From Stutzerimonas nosocomialis (GTDB lineage: Bacteria > Pseudomonadota > Gammaproteobacteria > Pseudomonadales > Pseudomonadaceae): DNA of 54,280 bases. The stretch lies in contig NZ_QLAE01000033.1 in the NCBI RefSeq assembly GCF_005876855.1, forward strand, positions 1 through 54,280. The letters run 5' to 3'. The translations under genes and the position numbers were made by a program. Under the pieces are notes generated by a model, which was not told the DNA's origin, made no database searches, and worked only from the letters and a program-made list of their open reading frames with translations. Below, in pieces: positions 35,859 through 44,220 of this stretch. The stretch's first letter is position 1, and each line of letters begins with the position of its first letter.

Positions 35859-36422
35859 TCAACGGCCTCCCGCGTGGCGCTCGACCCAGCCGGCGTAGGT
35901 GTCGATGAATTTCTGCAGGAAGGGCCGCACCCCTTCGCCGGGTTTGCCCTCTTCGTCGAACAGGGTCGCGGCGCCGCCGAGGTAGGCTTCCGGCTGCTGC
36001 ATCAGCGGCACGTCCAGGAAAACCATGCACTGGCGAATGGCGTGGTTGGCGCCAAAGCCGCCCATGGCGCCGGGCGAAGCGGTGATCACCGCGCCGGGCT
36101 TGCCGCTGAAGGCGCTCTGGCCGTAAGGGCGCGAGCCGACGTCGATGGCGTTCTTCAATGGCGCGGGGATCGAGCGGTTGTATTCGGGGCTGACGAACAA
36201 CAGCGCGTCGGCGGCCTTGAGCTGGTCGCGAAAACGCCCGTACGGGCTCGGCGCGGACGGGCCGTCGATGTCCTCGTTGTAGAGCGGCAGATCGCCGATC
36301 TCGACGATTTCGAGCTTCAGCGATTCGGGCGCGAGGTCGGCCAGGGCGAGGGCCAGCTTGCGGTTGATCGATGCCTTGCGCAGGCTGCCGACCAGAACGG
36401 CGACGGTGTAGACCTTGCTCAT
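35859..36422 (-). CDS. NAD(P)H-dependent FMN reductase family protein
   Basis: Protein of 187 aa with a flavodoxin-like fold. The FMN phosphate loop is VGSLRKASINRKLA, FVSPEYNRSIPAPLKNAID is the flavin-binding signature of the ChrR/SsuE-like NADPH_FMN_red family, and ASPGAMGGFGANHAI follows. It reduces free FMN, quinones or metals such as chromate. AGGAG seven bases before ATG 36422. Confidence 0.88.
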   Translation of the reverse strand: MSKVYTVAVLVGSLRKASINRKLALALADLAPESLKLEIVEIGDLPLYNEDIDGPSAPSPYGRFRDQLKAADALLFVSPEYNRSIPAPLKNAIDVGSRPYGQSAFSGKPGAVITASPGAMGGFGANHAIRQCMVFLDVPLMQQPEAYLGGAATLFDEEGKPGEGVRPFLQKFIDTYAGWVERHAGGR

Positions 36423-36832
36423 GCGGATGCTCCTGGGTGGGTGGCGGTCTATGGCAGACCACGGCCTGTGGACGATGACTCCACCGGCGCGGCGAGATCG
36501 TCGGCGACACCGGCAGACGGCCGCGCTCGGCGGGCCTCGTGGAGTGTCGGGCCGGCGGCTTGTAAAGCTCGCGGTCAGACCAGGCGTCCCCGACCGCTCC
36601 CACGGGTGGTTTCAAGGTGAGGGGGCGGCAGAGTTCGCAGCCAAGGTCGCTTCCACAGTGGAGGTCGATGCGGTCGTGGTTTTCGTGGGGTGGTCGGGGC
36701 GCCTGGGCTTGACCGTGAATCCTCCTGACTCAGCCAGCGCCATGCCGCCAGTGTGCGGCACGTCACGGCGACTGATGCCCTTCTTGCGGACGGCCGCGCC
36801 GCTGCGGTCTACCCCTTCCAGGTACCCATTGG
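36423..36832. other. Intergenic region with REP elements
   Basis: Copies of the GTGGGAGCGG-type REP lie at 36569-36603 (reverse) and 36675-36721 (forward, diverged). I see no gene. Confidence 0.5.
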
Positions 36833-36952
36833 TAGACGAAAAAAATCAATATTTACACGTTGGTTTCTCGAATATAGATTCTTCGAGAAGCTCATGTTGT
36901 ATATGTTGATTATCTTCGTACATGTCTACAAAAATAAAAAAGGGTACAACGC
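36833..36952 (+). promoter_or_regulatory. AT-rich leader resembling the CitMHS upstream region
   Basis: TAGACGAAAAAAATCAATATTTACAC at 36833-36858 resembles GTACATAAAAAATCAAGATTTACGC at 42680-42704, upstream of the intact CitMHS gene. A later CGTACAT word is also shared (36918 and 42734). This indicates a duplicated regulatory region, and the AT content suggests a promoter. Confidence 0.5.
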
Positions 36953-37206
36953 ATGGCTTGGTTAGATTCCGCAAAGGTCGCCACCTTCATGGCGCCGGTT
37001 TTCGGCAAGCGATCATCCGCACTGGCTGTGCTGATACTGGTGGCGCTCGCATCCGGCCTCGCTGGCCAGACAGCGCTTGGCGAGATGGCCCCGGGTGGGG
37101 GGGCTGCAGCTGCACCCACCGCGTTCATATCGATGTTTCCCATCTTCTGTTTCGCGCTCCTGCACGCTCATCGCCGATGTCCGGGCGGCGTTACCGGAGC
37201 GATGCC
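36953..37206 (+). pseudogene. Decayed N-terminal fragment of a CitMHS transporter gene
   Basis: The frame MAWLDSAKVATFMAP...KRSSALAVLILV...SGLAG...LGEMAPGG...PTAFISMFPIFCFALL aligns position by position with the start of the CitMHS protein at 42812 (MAWVGFAMVSVFMLL...RRLSAIVALILV...FGLGI...MGEMIMDG...PTAMMLMFALLYFA). The similarity fades near 37206 and the rest of the transporter is absent. Open for 98 codons but probably not functional. Confidence 0.6.
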
Positions 37207-37524
37207 CGCCGGGTTGGATCGCCCGGCCCCTTGCGCCATCGGTAGATGAGCCCGTGCTCCTGAAATCGAAAACCTGCTTTGAACTCGGGCCTGTCTGTCT
37301 GCCTGGCGCGAGCAGTTCGCGGGCTGCGTCCGTTTAATCAGCGAGCGGCATTTTCGAGCGGTTCTGTCTGTTTGCGTCTCGGCAAGTTGTCCGGCTTGAA
37401 AGTCGCCTGCTCGGCCGCTTTTGAATGTGCTGCCGGGGAGTCAAGTAGTTGTTTGATCGTTGCGGGCCTCGCATAGGCCTGTAGGGAAAGCCTTGTCCAT
37501 ATAAAAACAATAGAAGAGGTTCGT
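37207..37524. other. Intergenic region before the porin gene
   Basis: No supported gene. The final part (37495-37520) is AT-rich and carries AGAAGAGG as ribosome binding site for the porin. Confidence 0.45.
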
Positions 37525-38922
37525 ATGCTGGCGAAAAGAATGACGTTAATGGCCTGTTCGGTATTGCTTGCGGGTGCCGGTAGTTGTCTGGCGGCAACCA
37601 TCGAATATCCCGAGCGGCTACAGGATGAAGGGAAACTGAACCTTTATATCCGCGCCTTGCAGATAGACACCGAAATATACAACGACCTGGTGGAGGACCA
37701 GTTTGGGGGATTTCCGGACGGATCGAAGTTGGGGGGTACCGGTATCGGCGCCATCGTGGATTACAGCTCCGGTTACTGGGGCGGATTCGTCGGATTCGAT
37801 GCGTCGCTTTATGGCGTGGCCAAGATCGATTCCAGGCAGAACAGCCGGGATATCTTTGACGACACGAGTGGAAGCAACAAGGGCTTCGCCAAGTTGGGGC
37901 AGGGCTACCTGAAGTTTCGGCATGGCGGTACGGGCTGGGTTGCCGACATGCAGGTCGGCCGGGGTCGCTTCGATGCCGGCACGCTGGCAACGCTGGATAC
38001 CCGGATCGCACCGGGGTCCTACCAGGGCGCGCGTGCGCGCCTCAGCTTCACCGACCTCGGAGTCGGCCCGCTGCCGGGCGAACTGGACTTCGACGTCGCC
38101 TACGTCAACCGCAGTTCGCCCCGGGACCGGGAAGACTTCGAGCGCCTGATGAGCAACACCGGCGAAACGATAGATGGCCTGTATACCTACGGCTTCAATT
38201 ATGACCTGAAGGCCGTTGAGTTCAGCTACCGGCATGGTGTGGCGAAGGACTTCAACGAGAACAGGCGCTATGAACTCACCTTGCAGGCCCCGGTCGGCGA
38301 AAACGGCGGCGTCATATTGAATACACAGTATTACGACTTCAAACGTGCGGGCGACATATGGCGGCGTGACTGGTTGGAAGGTGAAGCCGCCTACGACGAC
38401 AAGGCCAGTTGGTTGAACGTGAATCTGGGCATATTGATGAATCGCCTGCGCCTCGGGCTTTCCTACTCCGAAACGGATGCGAAGTTGAGCAACGGGCTAC
38501 TTGGCTACGCCTTTTACGATCATGGCGATAACGTCGACGGGCTGATGGATGCCTGGACGGAAGCGGGCAACGACTTCAACAATGACGGCGAAAAAACCTG
38601 GCAGGTCGGGGCCGAATATGATTTCAGCGGGCTCTCCTTGTTCGATGTGCCTCTTGATGGCGTAAAGGCAATGATCATCCACAAGCGAGGTAAGTTCGAT
38701 GCGGACAATCCCTTTACAGGGGTGTCGACGGATATCACCGAACGTCAGACGGAGTACCGTCTTTATTATCGTTTCGATGAAAAGGACTATGCCGGTTTGT
38801 CGGTGGGCATCATTTATACGGACTACCGGATCGACCAGGACTTCGTTTCCCTGGTCTCCGCCCAACCGGAGAACGTGGTGACGGGCAAGGAACTGCGGAC
38901 CTATATCGATTACGCCTTCTGA
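37525..38922 (+). CDS. OprD-family outer-membrane porin
   Basis: Protein of 465 aa with a signal peptide ending SCLA. The mature start ATIEYPERLQDEGKLNLYIRAL and the C-terminal YRLYYRFDE...YTDYRIDQDF...LRTYIDYAF strands fit the OprD superfamily. It is somewhat less GC-rich than its neighbours. It lies just downstream of the CitMHS fragment, so it may have served uptake of the same carboxylate class before the transporter decayed. Confidence 0.85.
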   Translation: MLAKRMTLMACSVLLAGAGSCLAATIEYPERLQDEGKLNLYIRALQIDTEIYNDLVEDQFGGFPDGSKLGGTGIGAIVDYSSGYWGGFVGFDASLYGVAKIDSRQNSRDIFDDTSGSNKGFAKLGQGYLKFRHGGTGWVADMQVGRGRFDAGTLATLDTRIAPGSYQGARARLSFTDLGVGPLPGELDFDVAYVNRSSPRDREDFERLMSNTGETIDGLYTYGFNYDLKAVEFSYRHGVAKDFNENRRYELTLQAPVGENGGVILNTQYYDFKRAGDIWRRDWLEGEAAYDDKASWLNVNLGILMNRLRLGLSYSETDAKLSNGLLGYAFYDHGDNVDGLMDAWTEAGNDFNNDGEKTWQVGAEYDFSGLSLFDVPLDGVKAMIIHKRGKFDADNPFTGVSTDITERQTEYRLYYRFDEKDYAGLSVGIIYTDYRIDQDFVSLVSAQPENVVTGKELRTYIDYAF

Positions 38923-38973
38923 CCTGTCCGGATTGTCTGCCGGGCTGGCTTGAGGGAGTGTTGTTGTCCCCAT

Positions 38974-39052
38974 TCGCGGTCGAGACTAGGCGCCCCCGAC
39001 CGTTCCCACAAAGCCGCACGGAACCCGTGGGAGCGCGGTCTTGATCGCGAAA
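38974..39052. repeat. Inverted pair of REP elements
   Basis: A reverse copy (TTCGCGGTCGAGACTAGGCG to CCGTTCCCACA, about 38974-39010) faces a forward copy (GTGGGAGCGCGGTCTTGATC GCGAA, about 39026-39052). Confidence 0.65.
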
Positions 39053-39173
39053 GACGTTCGAGCCGCCCAGACGATTACCGGCCAGGCTCGCCTGCCAGGG
39101 TAGGCGGGCGTTCTCACAACCACCTGCCGTGGCGGGATTCGCAGCCGCGGCCCTGATGATCGGAGCGGCCGTG

Positions 39174-40457
39174 ATGCGGATATTCGGCGTGTTTCAGGCG
39201 GCGCCAGCCGTCGTTCGGCTCGGGGCCGTCGCGGCGCTGTGCCTGGTGGTGTCGTTCCATGCGAAGGGGGCGGAGTTGCCCGTCGGACCCGACGTGGGGG
39301 ACATGGTCCTGTCGCCCTTCTATCGGTGGTCCGGCCCGGTGCCGGATACGCCCGGAACCCTGCTGAAACAGGAGGCGATGGCAGGGCAGGAGGACATGCC
39401 CGCCGCGTCGGCAGCCATTCGTATCCTTTACAGCTCGCGGGACGAGCGCTGGGGGTCGGGGCCGATACCGGTCAGCGGAACCCTGTTTCTGCCGGCAGGT
39501 GAACCGCCCGCCGGTGGCTGGCCGCTGTTGGCCTGGGCGCACGGCACGCTGGGCATCGCCGACAGCTGTGCGCCCTCCTGGGCGGGCTTCAGGAGCCGCG
39601 ATGCGTCCTATCTGAACCGCTGGCTGGCGCAGGGCTTTGCGGTGGTCGCCACCGACTACCAGGGCCTGGGAGGGCCCGGGCCTCACCCTTATTCCTACTG
39701 GCAGGCGGAAGGCCGCTCGGTGCTGGATTCGATCCGCGCCGCCCAGGCTGTCGCGCCCGGCGCGCTTTCGGGCCGGACGCTGCTCGCCGGGCAGTCCCAG
39801 GGAGGAGGGGCGGCCTTGGGGGCGGCGACGCTGGCCGACACCCATGCCAGGGACCTGGATATCCGCGGCGCGGTGATCACCGGACCCAACAGCACCTTTC
39901 CCGAGGGGCCGATCGACTTGCCGAGGCGCCACTCGCTGACCATGTTCCTGGGATTCGCGACCGGGGCATTGAAGGACGGGGCGCCGCCGATGGAGGACAT
40001 TCTGAGCCTCAAGGGGCGCACCTTGCTGGGCGTGGCGCGCCAGGGCTGCACGGGCGATATCGCGCGCAAGGCGAGGGAGCTCGAGGTCGGCTCGTTCGAG
40101 GATCTGCTGGCCATCAGCCCGCAGGAACTGGCGTCCCTGCGCGTGCCCACGACCGACATGCCGCTGTCCTCGATCCGCTTTCCACTGCTGATCGCAACCG
40201 GCAAGGCCGACCGGACGATCACGCCCATGGAGCAGTACGCGGTCGCCGCCGCCCTGTGCGCGGCCGGCAACCAGGTCACCTGGCGGCTGCTCGAGGGGAT
40301 GGGGCATGACGGGGCGATGCACGGCTCCCTGGACGAGGCCTTCGCGTTCGCCAGGGCCCGGCTCGACGGGCGACCGGTCGGCGCCAATTGTTCCGACCTA
40401 CAACCGCCCGGCCCTCCTGGCGAGCGGAACCCGCAGGCGCCCTTCAACGATGACTGA
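39174..40457 (+). CDS. Secreted alpha/beta-hydrolase, secretory lipase (LIP) type
   Basis: Protein of 427 aa with a signal peptide (hydrophobic residues about 12-30). The nucleophile elbow is AGQSQGGGAA (GxSxG). The start region LLAWAHGTLGIADSCAPS and ATDYQGLGGPGPHPY are typical of the LIP family. C-terminal GKADRTITP and GMGHDGAMH supply the Asp and His of the triad. ATG 39174 with GGAG eight bases upstream is chosen over upstream GTG 39129 and ATG 39156. Substrate probably esters or triglycerides. Confidence 0.82.
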   Translation: MRIFGVFQAAPAVVRLGAVAALCLVVSFHAKGAELPVGPDVGDMVLSPFYRWSGPVPDTPGTLLKQEAMAGQEDMPAASAAIRILYSSRDERWGSGPIPVSGTLFLPAGEPPAGGWPLLAWAHGTLGIADSCAPSWAGFRSRDASYLNRWLAQGFAVVATDYQGLGGPGPHPYSYWQAEGRSVLDSIRAAQAVAPGALSGRTLLAGQSQGGGAALGAATLADTHARDLDIRGAVITGPNSTFPEGPIDLPRRHSLTMFLGFATGALKDGAPPMEDILSLKGRTLLGVARQGCTGDIARKARELEVGSFEDLLAISPQELASLRVPTTDMPLSSIRFPLLIATGKADRTITPMEQYAVAAALCAAGNQVTWRLLEGMGHDGAMHGSLDEAFAFARARLDGRPVGANCSDLQPPGPPGERNPQAPFNDD

Positions 40458-40548
40458 GGTGCGCTGAGCCCAGCATGAGGGGCGGGGCGTCGGCCCGCAC
40501 TCGCCGCCGTACGGCCTGCGCCAAGGCGCGGACCGTCCGCGCCGAAGC

Positions 40549-41757
40549 TCAGCCCGGCAGGGCGCCGGTATAGCGGGCGCGGTGCCGGACCAGCGGCTGC
40601 TGGTTGTACTGCTCGCAGGCGTGGGCGATCCAGCCGATCAGGCGGGCGACGGCGGCGAGCGTCAGTTCCTGGCCATCCAGGCCCAGCTTGCGACCGACGA
40701 AACTGACCAGCAGGATGAATTCGGCCGGGCGCTGCACCAGTTCCTCGGCCACCTTCATCGCCTTGAGCAGGCGCAGGTACTCCGGGTCCTCGGCGAACAT
40801 CTCGTCCAGCGTCCTTTTCAGGCTGATGGCGCGCGGGTCGGCGATGCTGTGCACGCGGTGCGCCGAGTGCGCGGTGGCGCAGAACCCGGGGATGTCCCCA
40901 CCTTGGCTGTAGTACTGCAGGATGGGCTCGGCCGGGTCCTTGGCATTGCACACATCCGACAGCAGGCGGCTGACCGCCTCGCTGCGGCCATAGGCGATGC
41001 GCCGGCCCCGCGCGGCGGCCAGGCCCGTGATCGCGGCGTAGTAGGGTGTGACGCCGGTATTGGCCGCCGCGCGCACGCTGTAGGTGGAGTGGTCCAGCTC
41101 GTGATCGATGCAGAGGATCAGCAGGCGCCGGATGAGGTCGGCGAAGCGCTCATCGACGCCGCAGGAGGCGGCGATGAATTCGTGCAGCGGGCGGGTGTCG
41201 GGCGCCGTCGCGCCGACCACCAGCGCGGCGAACCAGCGCACCACGTCGGCGCCGGTGCGTGCGTAGCCTTCCGGTGACAGGTCGAAGGCCTTCGGGTTTT
41301 CCCGCTCCACCAGCGGAAACAGGGCGATGGCCTTCTCGGTCACCGTGGTGTGGGCGTACAGCTCGAGCAACGGCGCGACCCCCTCGGGCAGGTGCGGCAG
41401 GGTGTCGCCGAAGGCGCCCGGCACCTGCCAGAACATCTCCGCGACTTCTTCCACGGTGGCCTGTTCCACCAGCTCGTTGACGTCCCGGCCGCGGTAATAC
41501 AGGCCGTCTTCGGTCAGCAGCGTCAGCGAGCTGTTGGAGTCGGGGCTGGCGCGTCGGGTCGATGGGCTGTCGCCGCCCCGGTTGCCCTTGACCAGGCGGT
41601 GGATATCCGCAGCCCAGTAGCGCCGCTTGCGCGAGCCTTCGACCTTCACCGAGCGGATGTTCTTGCGGCCCACGTAGGCATACAGGGTCGTCAGGTTGAC
41701 GCCGAGCAGGCTCGCGGCCTCTTCAGCGGAGAGGTAGAGCTCATCTTGATTCGCCAT
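40549..41757 (-). CDS. Citrate-synthase-fold protein with N-terminal HTH, catalytic residues altered
   Basis: Protein of 402 aa. Residues 8-57 form an excisionase/MerR-like helix-turn-helix (LSAEEAASLLGVNLTTLYAY, then RYWAADIHRL). The rest is a citrate synthase domain: HEL at residue 219, HRVH...DPRA at about 300, GWIAHACEQ and a final RARYTG. The LHGGANE loop that supplies a catalytic His reads RRIAYGRSEA (about 253-262) and the catalytic Asp of NVDF is Glu346 (PAEF). Substrate-binding His/Arg positions are kept. It is divergent from MipA/CitMHS and the catabolic genes. I infer a carboxylate-sensing regulator rather than a standard enzyme, though weak or different catalysis cannot be excluded. 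Confidence 0.82.
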   Translation of the reverse strand: MANQDELYLSAEEAASLLGVNLTTLYAYVGRKNIRSVKVEGSRKRRYWAADIHRLVKGNRGGDSPSTRRASPDSNSSLTLLTEDGLYYRGRDVNELVEQATVEEVAEMFWQVPGAFGDTLPHLPEGVAPLLELYAHTTVTEKAIALFPLVERENPKAFDLSPEGYARTGADVVRWFAALVVGATAPDTRPLHEFIAASCGVDERFADLIRRLLILCIDHELDHSTYSVRAAANTGVTPYYAAITGLAAARGRRIAYGRSEAVSRLLSDVCNAKDPAEPILQYYSQGGDIPGFCATAHSAHRVHSIADPRAISLKRTLDEMFAEDPEYLRLLKAMKVAEELVQRPAEFILLVSFVGRKLGLDGQELTLAAVARLIGWIAHACEQYNQQPLVRHRARYTGALPG

Positions 41758-41806
41758 GGCGCCCTTATGTAGACGATTCCCGTACAGATTTACCGATGTT
41801 AGTCCT

Positions 41807-41816
41807 CTGTATACAG
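41807..41816. promoter_or_regulatory. Palindrome CTGTATACAG in the divergent promoter
   Basis: A perfect 10-bp palindrome about 50 bp upstream of the citrate-synthase-like start and 76 bp before mipA. GTATAC-centred sites are typical of GntR/FCD operators. It could equally be the site of the HTH protein encoded next to it. TATGTAGAC and CGTACAG words lie nearby. Confidence 0.4.
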
Positions 41817-41891
41817 TCCTGCAAATCCTCCTTCGGAGCGTCTAGATCGGCACTCCGCGCATAATCCACCCCCTGATCAGAGGCTTTCCTC

Positions 41892-42674
41892 ATGAAATCG
41901 CTGTGTCTTGCTGTGTCTGTCGCTCACGCTGCTCTGCTGCTGCCCCTTGCGGCCCTGGCGGACAGGGAGCCCGGCTTCCAGTCCATCGGCCTGGGGGTGG
42001 CGGCGTCGGACAGCCTCTACGCCGGCGCGGACAAATCCGTGTCGGTGCTGCCCTTGCTGCACTACGAAGGGGAGCGCTTCTTCGTGCGTGGCGTGACGGC
42101 CGGCATGCGGTTGATCGAGCGCGAGGGCTTCGGCCTGGAGGCGATCGTCGCCGGGCGCTTCGAGGGGATCGACCGCAGCGACTTCGGGCGCGCCGAACTG
42201 GCCAGGAACGGCATCGACCGCGACCTGCTGGACGATCGTGACGATGGCGTCGACCTCGGCTTGCGGGCGAACTGGAAAAGCCTCGGGGGCGAGGTGCGCC
42301 TGTCCGCCCGTGCCGACGTCAGCGGCGCCAGCGAGGGTTACGAGCTGACCCTGGGCTATGGCTATCCAATGCAGCTGGCGGGCATGAAGGTGACGCCGTC
42401 GCTGGCGGTGAGCTACCTGTCGGACAAGCTCGCCGACTACTACTACGGCACTCTGAGCGACGAGGAGGCGCGCGGCGTGAGCCGCTATCGTCCGGGCGGC
42501 GCCGTGGTGCCCGGCGTGGCGCTGGGCCTGGCCAAGCCGCTCGGCGAGCGCTGGCTGCTCAGTGCCGAGGCCAGCTACCGCAGGCTGCCGGACCGTATCA
42601 CCGACAGCCCGCTGGTGGACAGTGATTCCAGCCACGTCGGATTCAGGTTGGGAGTGTCCTGGCTGTCCGATTGA
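41892..42674 (+). CDS. MipA/OmpV-family outer-membrane protein
   Basis: Protein of 260 aa with a signal peptide ending AALA. The pattern GLGVAASDSLYAGADKSVSVLPLLHYEGERFFVRG and YYYGTLSDEEARGVSRYRPGG matches the MipA/OmpV beta-barrel family. GAGG nine bases upstream. Some members are scaffolds for murein enzymes, others behave as porins; here the position before CitMHS suggests a passage for a carboxylate, which is an inference. Confidence 0.85.
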   Translation: MKSLCLAVSVAHAALLLPLAALADREPGFQSIGLGVAASDSLYAGADKSVSVLPLLHYEGERFFVRGVTAGMRLIEREGFGLEAIVAGRFEGIDRSDFGRAELARNGIDRDLLDDRDDGVDLGLRANWKSLGGEVRLSARADVSGASEGYELTLGYGYPMQLAGMKVTPSLAVSYLSDKLADYYYGTLSDEEARGVSRYRPGGAVVPGVALGLAKPLGERWLLSAEASYRRLPDRITDSPLVDSDSSHVGFRLGVSWLSD

Positions 42675-42811
42675 AGGGTGTACATAAAAAATCAAGATTT
42701 ACGCAAAAAACGTCAATGTGTATGTTCATCCCGTCGTACATCTTGGCCGGCTGCCTGGCCGCCTGATGGTTCGCACCCCCACCTGAATTCCTAAGAACAA
42801 GGACAAAAATA

Positions 42812-44095
42812 ATGGCTTGGGTTGGTTTCGCGATGGTTTCGGTGTTCATGCTGCTGATCCTCACGCGACGATTGTCGGCGATCGTCGCGCTGATCCTGGT
42901 GCCGGTGGCCTTCGGCCTCGGCATCGGGCTCGGTCCGCAGATGGGCGAGATGATCATGGACGGCGTCCTCAAGGTGACGCCCACCGCGATGATGCTGATG
43001 TTCGCGCTGCTGTACTTCGCGGTGATGTTCGACGCCGGCCTGTTCGAGCCGGCGGTGAAGCGGATCATCCGCTGGGTCGGTGACGACCCGCTGCGCATCA
43101 CCCTGGGCACCGCCGCGCTGTCGGCGATCATCTCGCTGGACGGTGACGGCGCGACCACGGTGCTGGTGGTGGTGACCTCGTTCCTTCCGGTGTACCTGCG
43201 GCTGGGCCTGAATCCGCTGATCCTGGCGGTGATGCTGCTGCTGACCAACACGGTGATGAACATCGTGCCCTGGGGCGGGCCGACAGCGCGGGCTGCCAGT
43301 GCGCTGCACCTGGACGCGCTGGACGTGTTCCTCGGCCTGATCCCGACCATGGTGATCGGCCTGGTCTATGCCTTCGCCGCCGCCTGGTGGCTGGGCATGC
43401 GCGAGCGCAAGCGCCTCGGCTGGGTGCCCGGCCGGACGACGGACGCGGGCCCGCTGCTGGTGCGCGAGCCCAAGGCCAGCCACCGGCCCAGGCTGTTCTG
43501 GGTCAACCTGGCGCTGACCCTGGGGCTGGTCGTGTCCATGGGGGCGGGGCTGGGGCCCTTGCCGATGCTGATGATGATCGGCCTCGCCCTGGCGCTGGTG
43601 ATCAACTACCCACGCCTGGCCGAGCAGCGCGAACGGATCGCCGCCCATTCCGAGAGCGTGCTGAGCGTGGTGGCCCTGATCTTCGCCGCCGGCGCCTTCA
43701 CCGGCATCCTCACCGGCTCGGGCATGGTCGACGGCATGTCCCAGGCGCTGCTCAGGGTGGTGCCGGAAGACGCCGGCCCCTACATGGGCTTCATCACGGC
43801 GCTGGCGAGCGTGCCTTTCACCTTCTTCATGTCCAACGATGCCTTCTTCTTCGGGATTCTGCCGATCCTGGGCGCCGCCGCCGCGGAGTATGGCGTGGAC
43901 CCGATCCACATCGCCCGCGCCTCGGTGCTGGGGCTGCCGGTGCACGCGATGAGCCCGCTGGTGGCGGCGCCCTACCTGCTGGCGGGTTTGCTCAAGCGCG
44001 ACCTGGGCGAGTTGCAGCGTTACTGCCTGGGCTGGGCCCTGGGCAGCTCCGGGGTGCTGATCATCGGCGCGCTCGTCACCGGCGCCATCATCTAG
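42812..44095 (+). CDS. CitMHS-family citrate/metal-citrate transporter
   Basis: Protein of 427 aa with about 12 membrane segments. Family motifs include SAIISLDGDGATTVLVV near residues 106-122, LTNTVMNIVPWGGPTARAAS, and in the C-terminal half GILTGSGMVDGMSQALLRVVPEDAGPYMGF and FFMSNDAFFFGILPI. CitMHS proteins take up citrate or citrate-metal complexes with protons. AAGGA about eight bases upstream. It begins the probable operon with four downstream enzymes; the gap to the next gene is 125 bp. Confidence 0.93.
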   Translation: MAWVGFAMVSVFMLLILTRRLSAIVALILVPVAFGLGIGLGPQMGEMIMDGVLKVTPTAMMLMFALLYFAVMFDAGLFEPAVKRIIRWVGDDPLRITLGTAALSAIISLDGDGATTVLVVVTSFLPVYLRLGLNPLILAVMLLLTNTVMNIVPWGGPTARAASALHLDALDVFLGLIPTMVIGLVYAFAAAWWLGMRERKRLGWVPGRTTDAGPLLVREPKASHRPRLFWVNLALTLGLVVSMGAGLGPLPMLMMIGLALALVINYPRLAEQRERIAAHSESVLSVVALIFAAGAFTGILTGSGMVDGMSQALLRVVPEDAGPYMGFITALASVPFTFFMSNDAFFFGILPILGAAAAEYGVDPIHIARASVLGLPVHAMSPLVAAPYLLAGLLKRDLGELQRYCLGWALGSSGVLIIGALVTGAII

Positions 44096-44220
44096 CGAGC
44101 CCCTTTACAGAGAACCGCCACCCGCCCGGCCGCTGACGCCCGGGACGGGGAGCGGCTTGCCGAAAGAAACGCCGTGCCCTGGCGGGCGGACGGCGACCAC
44201 GTGGAAGGACGAGCGACGCC

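Noticed and set aside
40549-41757. Annotating this protein simply as citrate synthase
   Set aside because: The HTH domain and loss of the HGG histidine and catalytic aspartate make a normal citrate synthase role unlikely.
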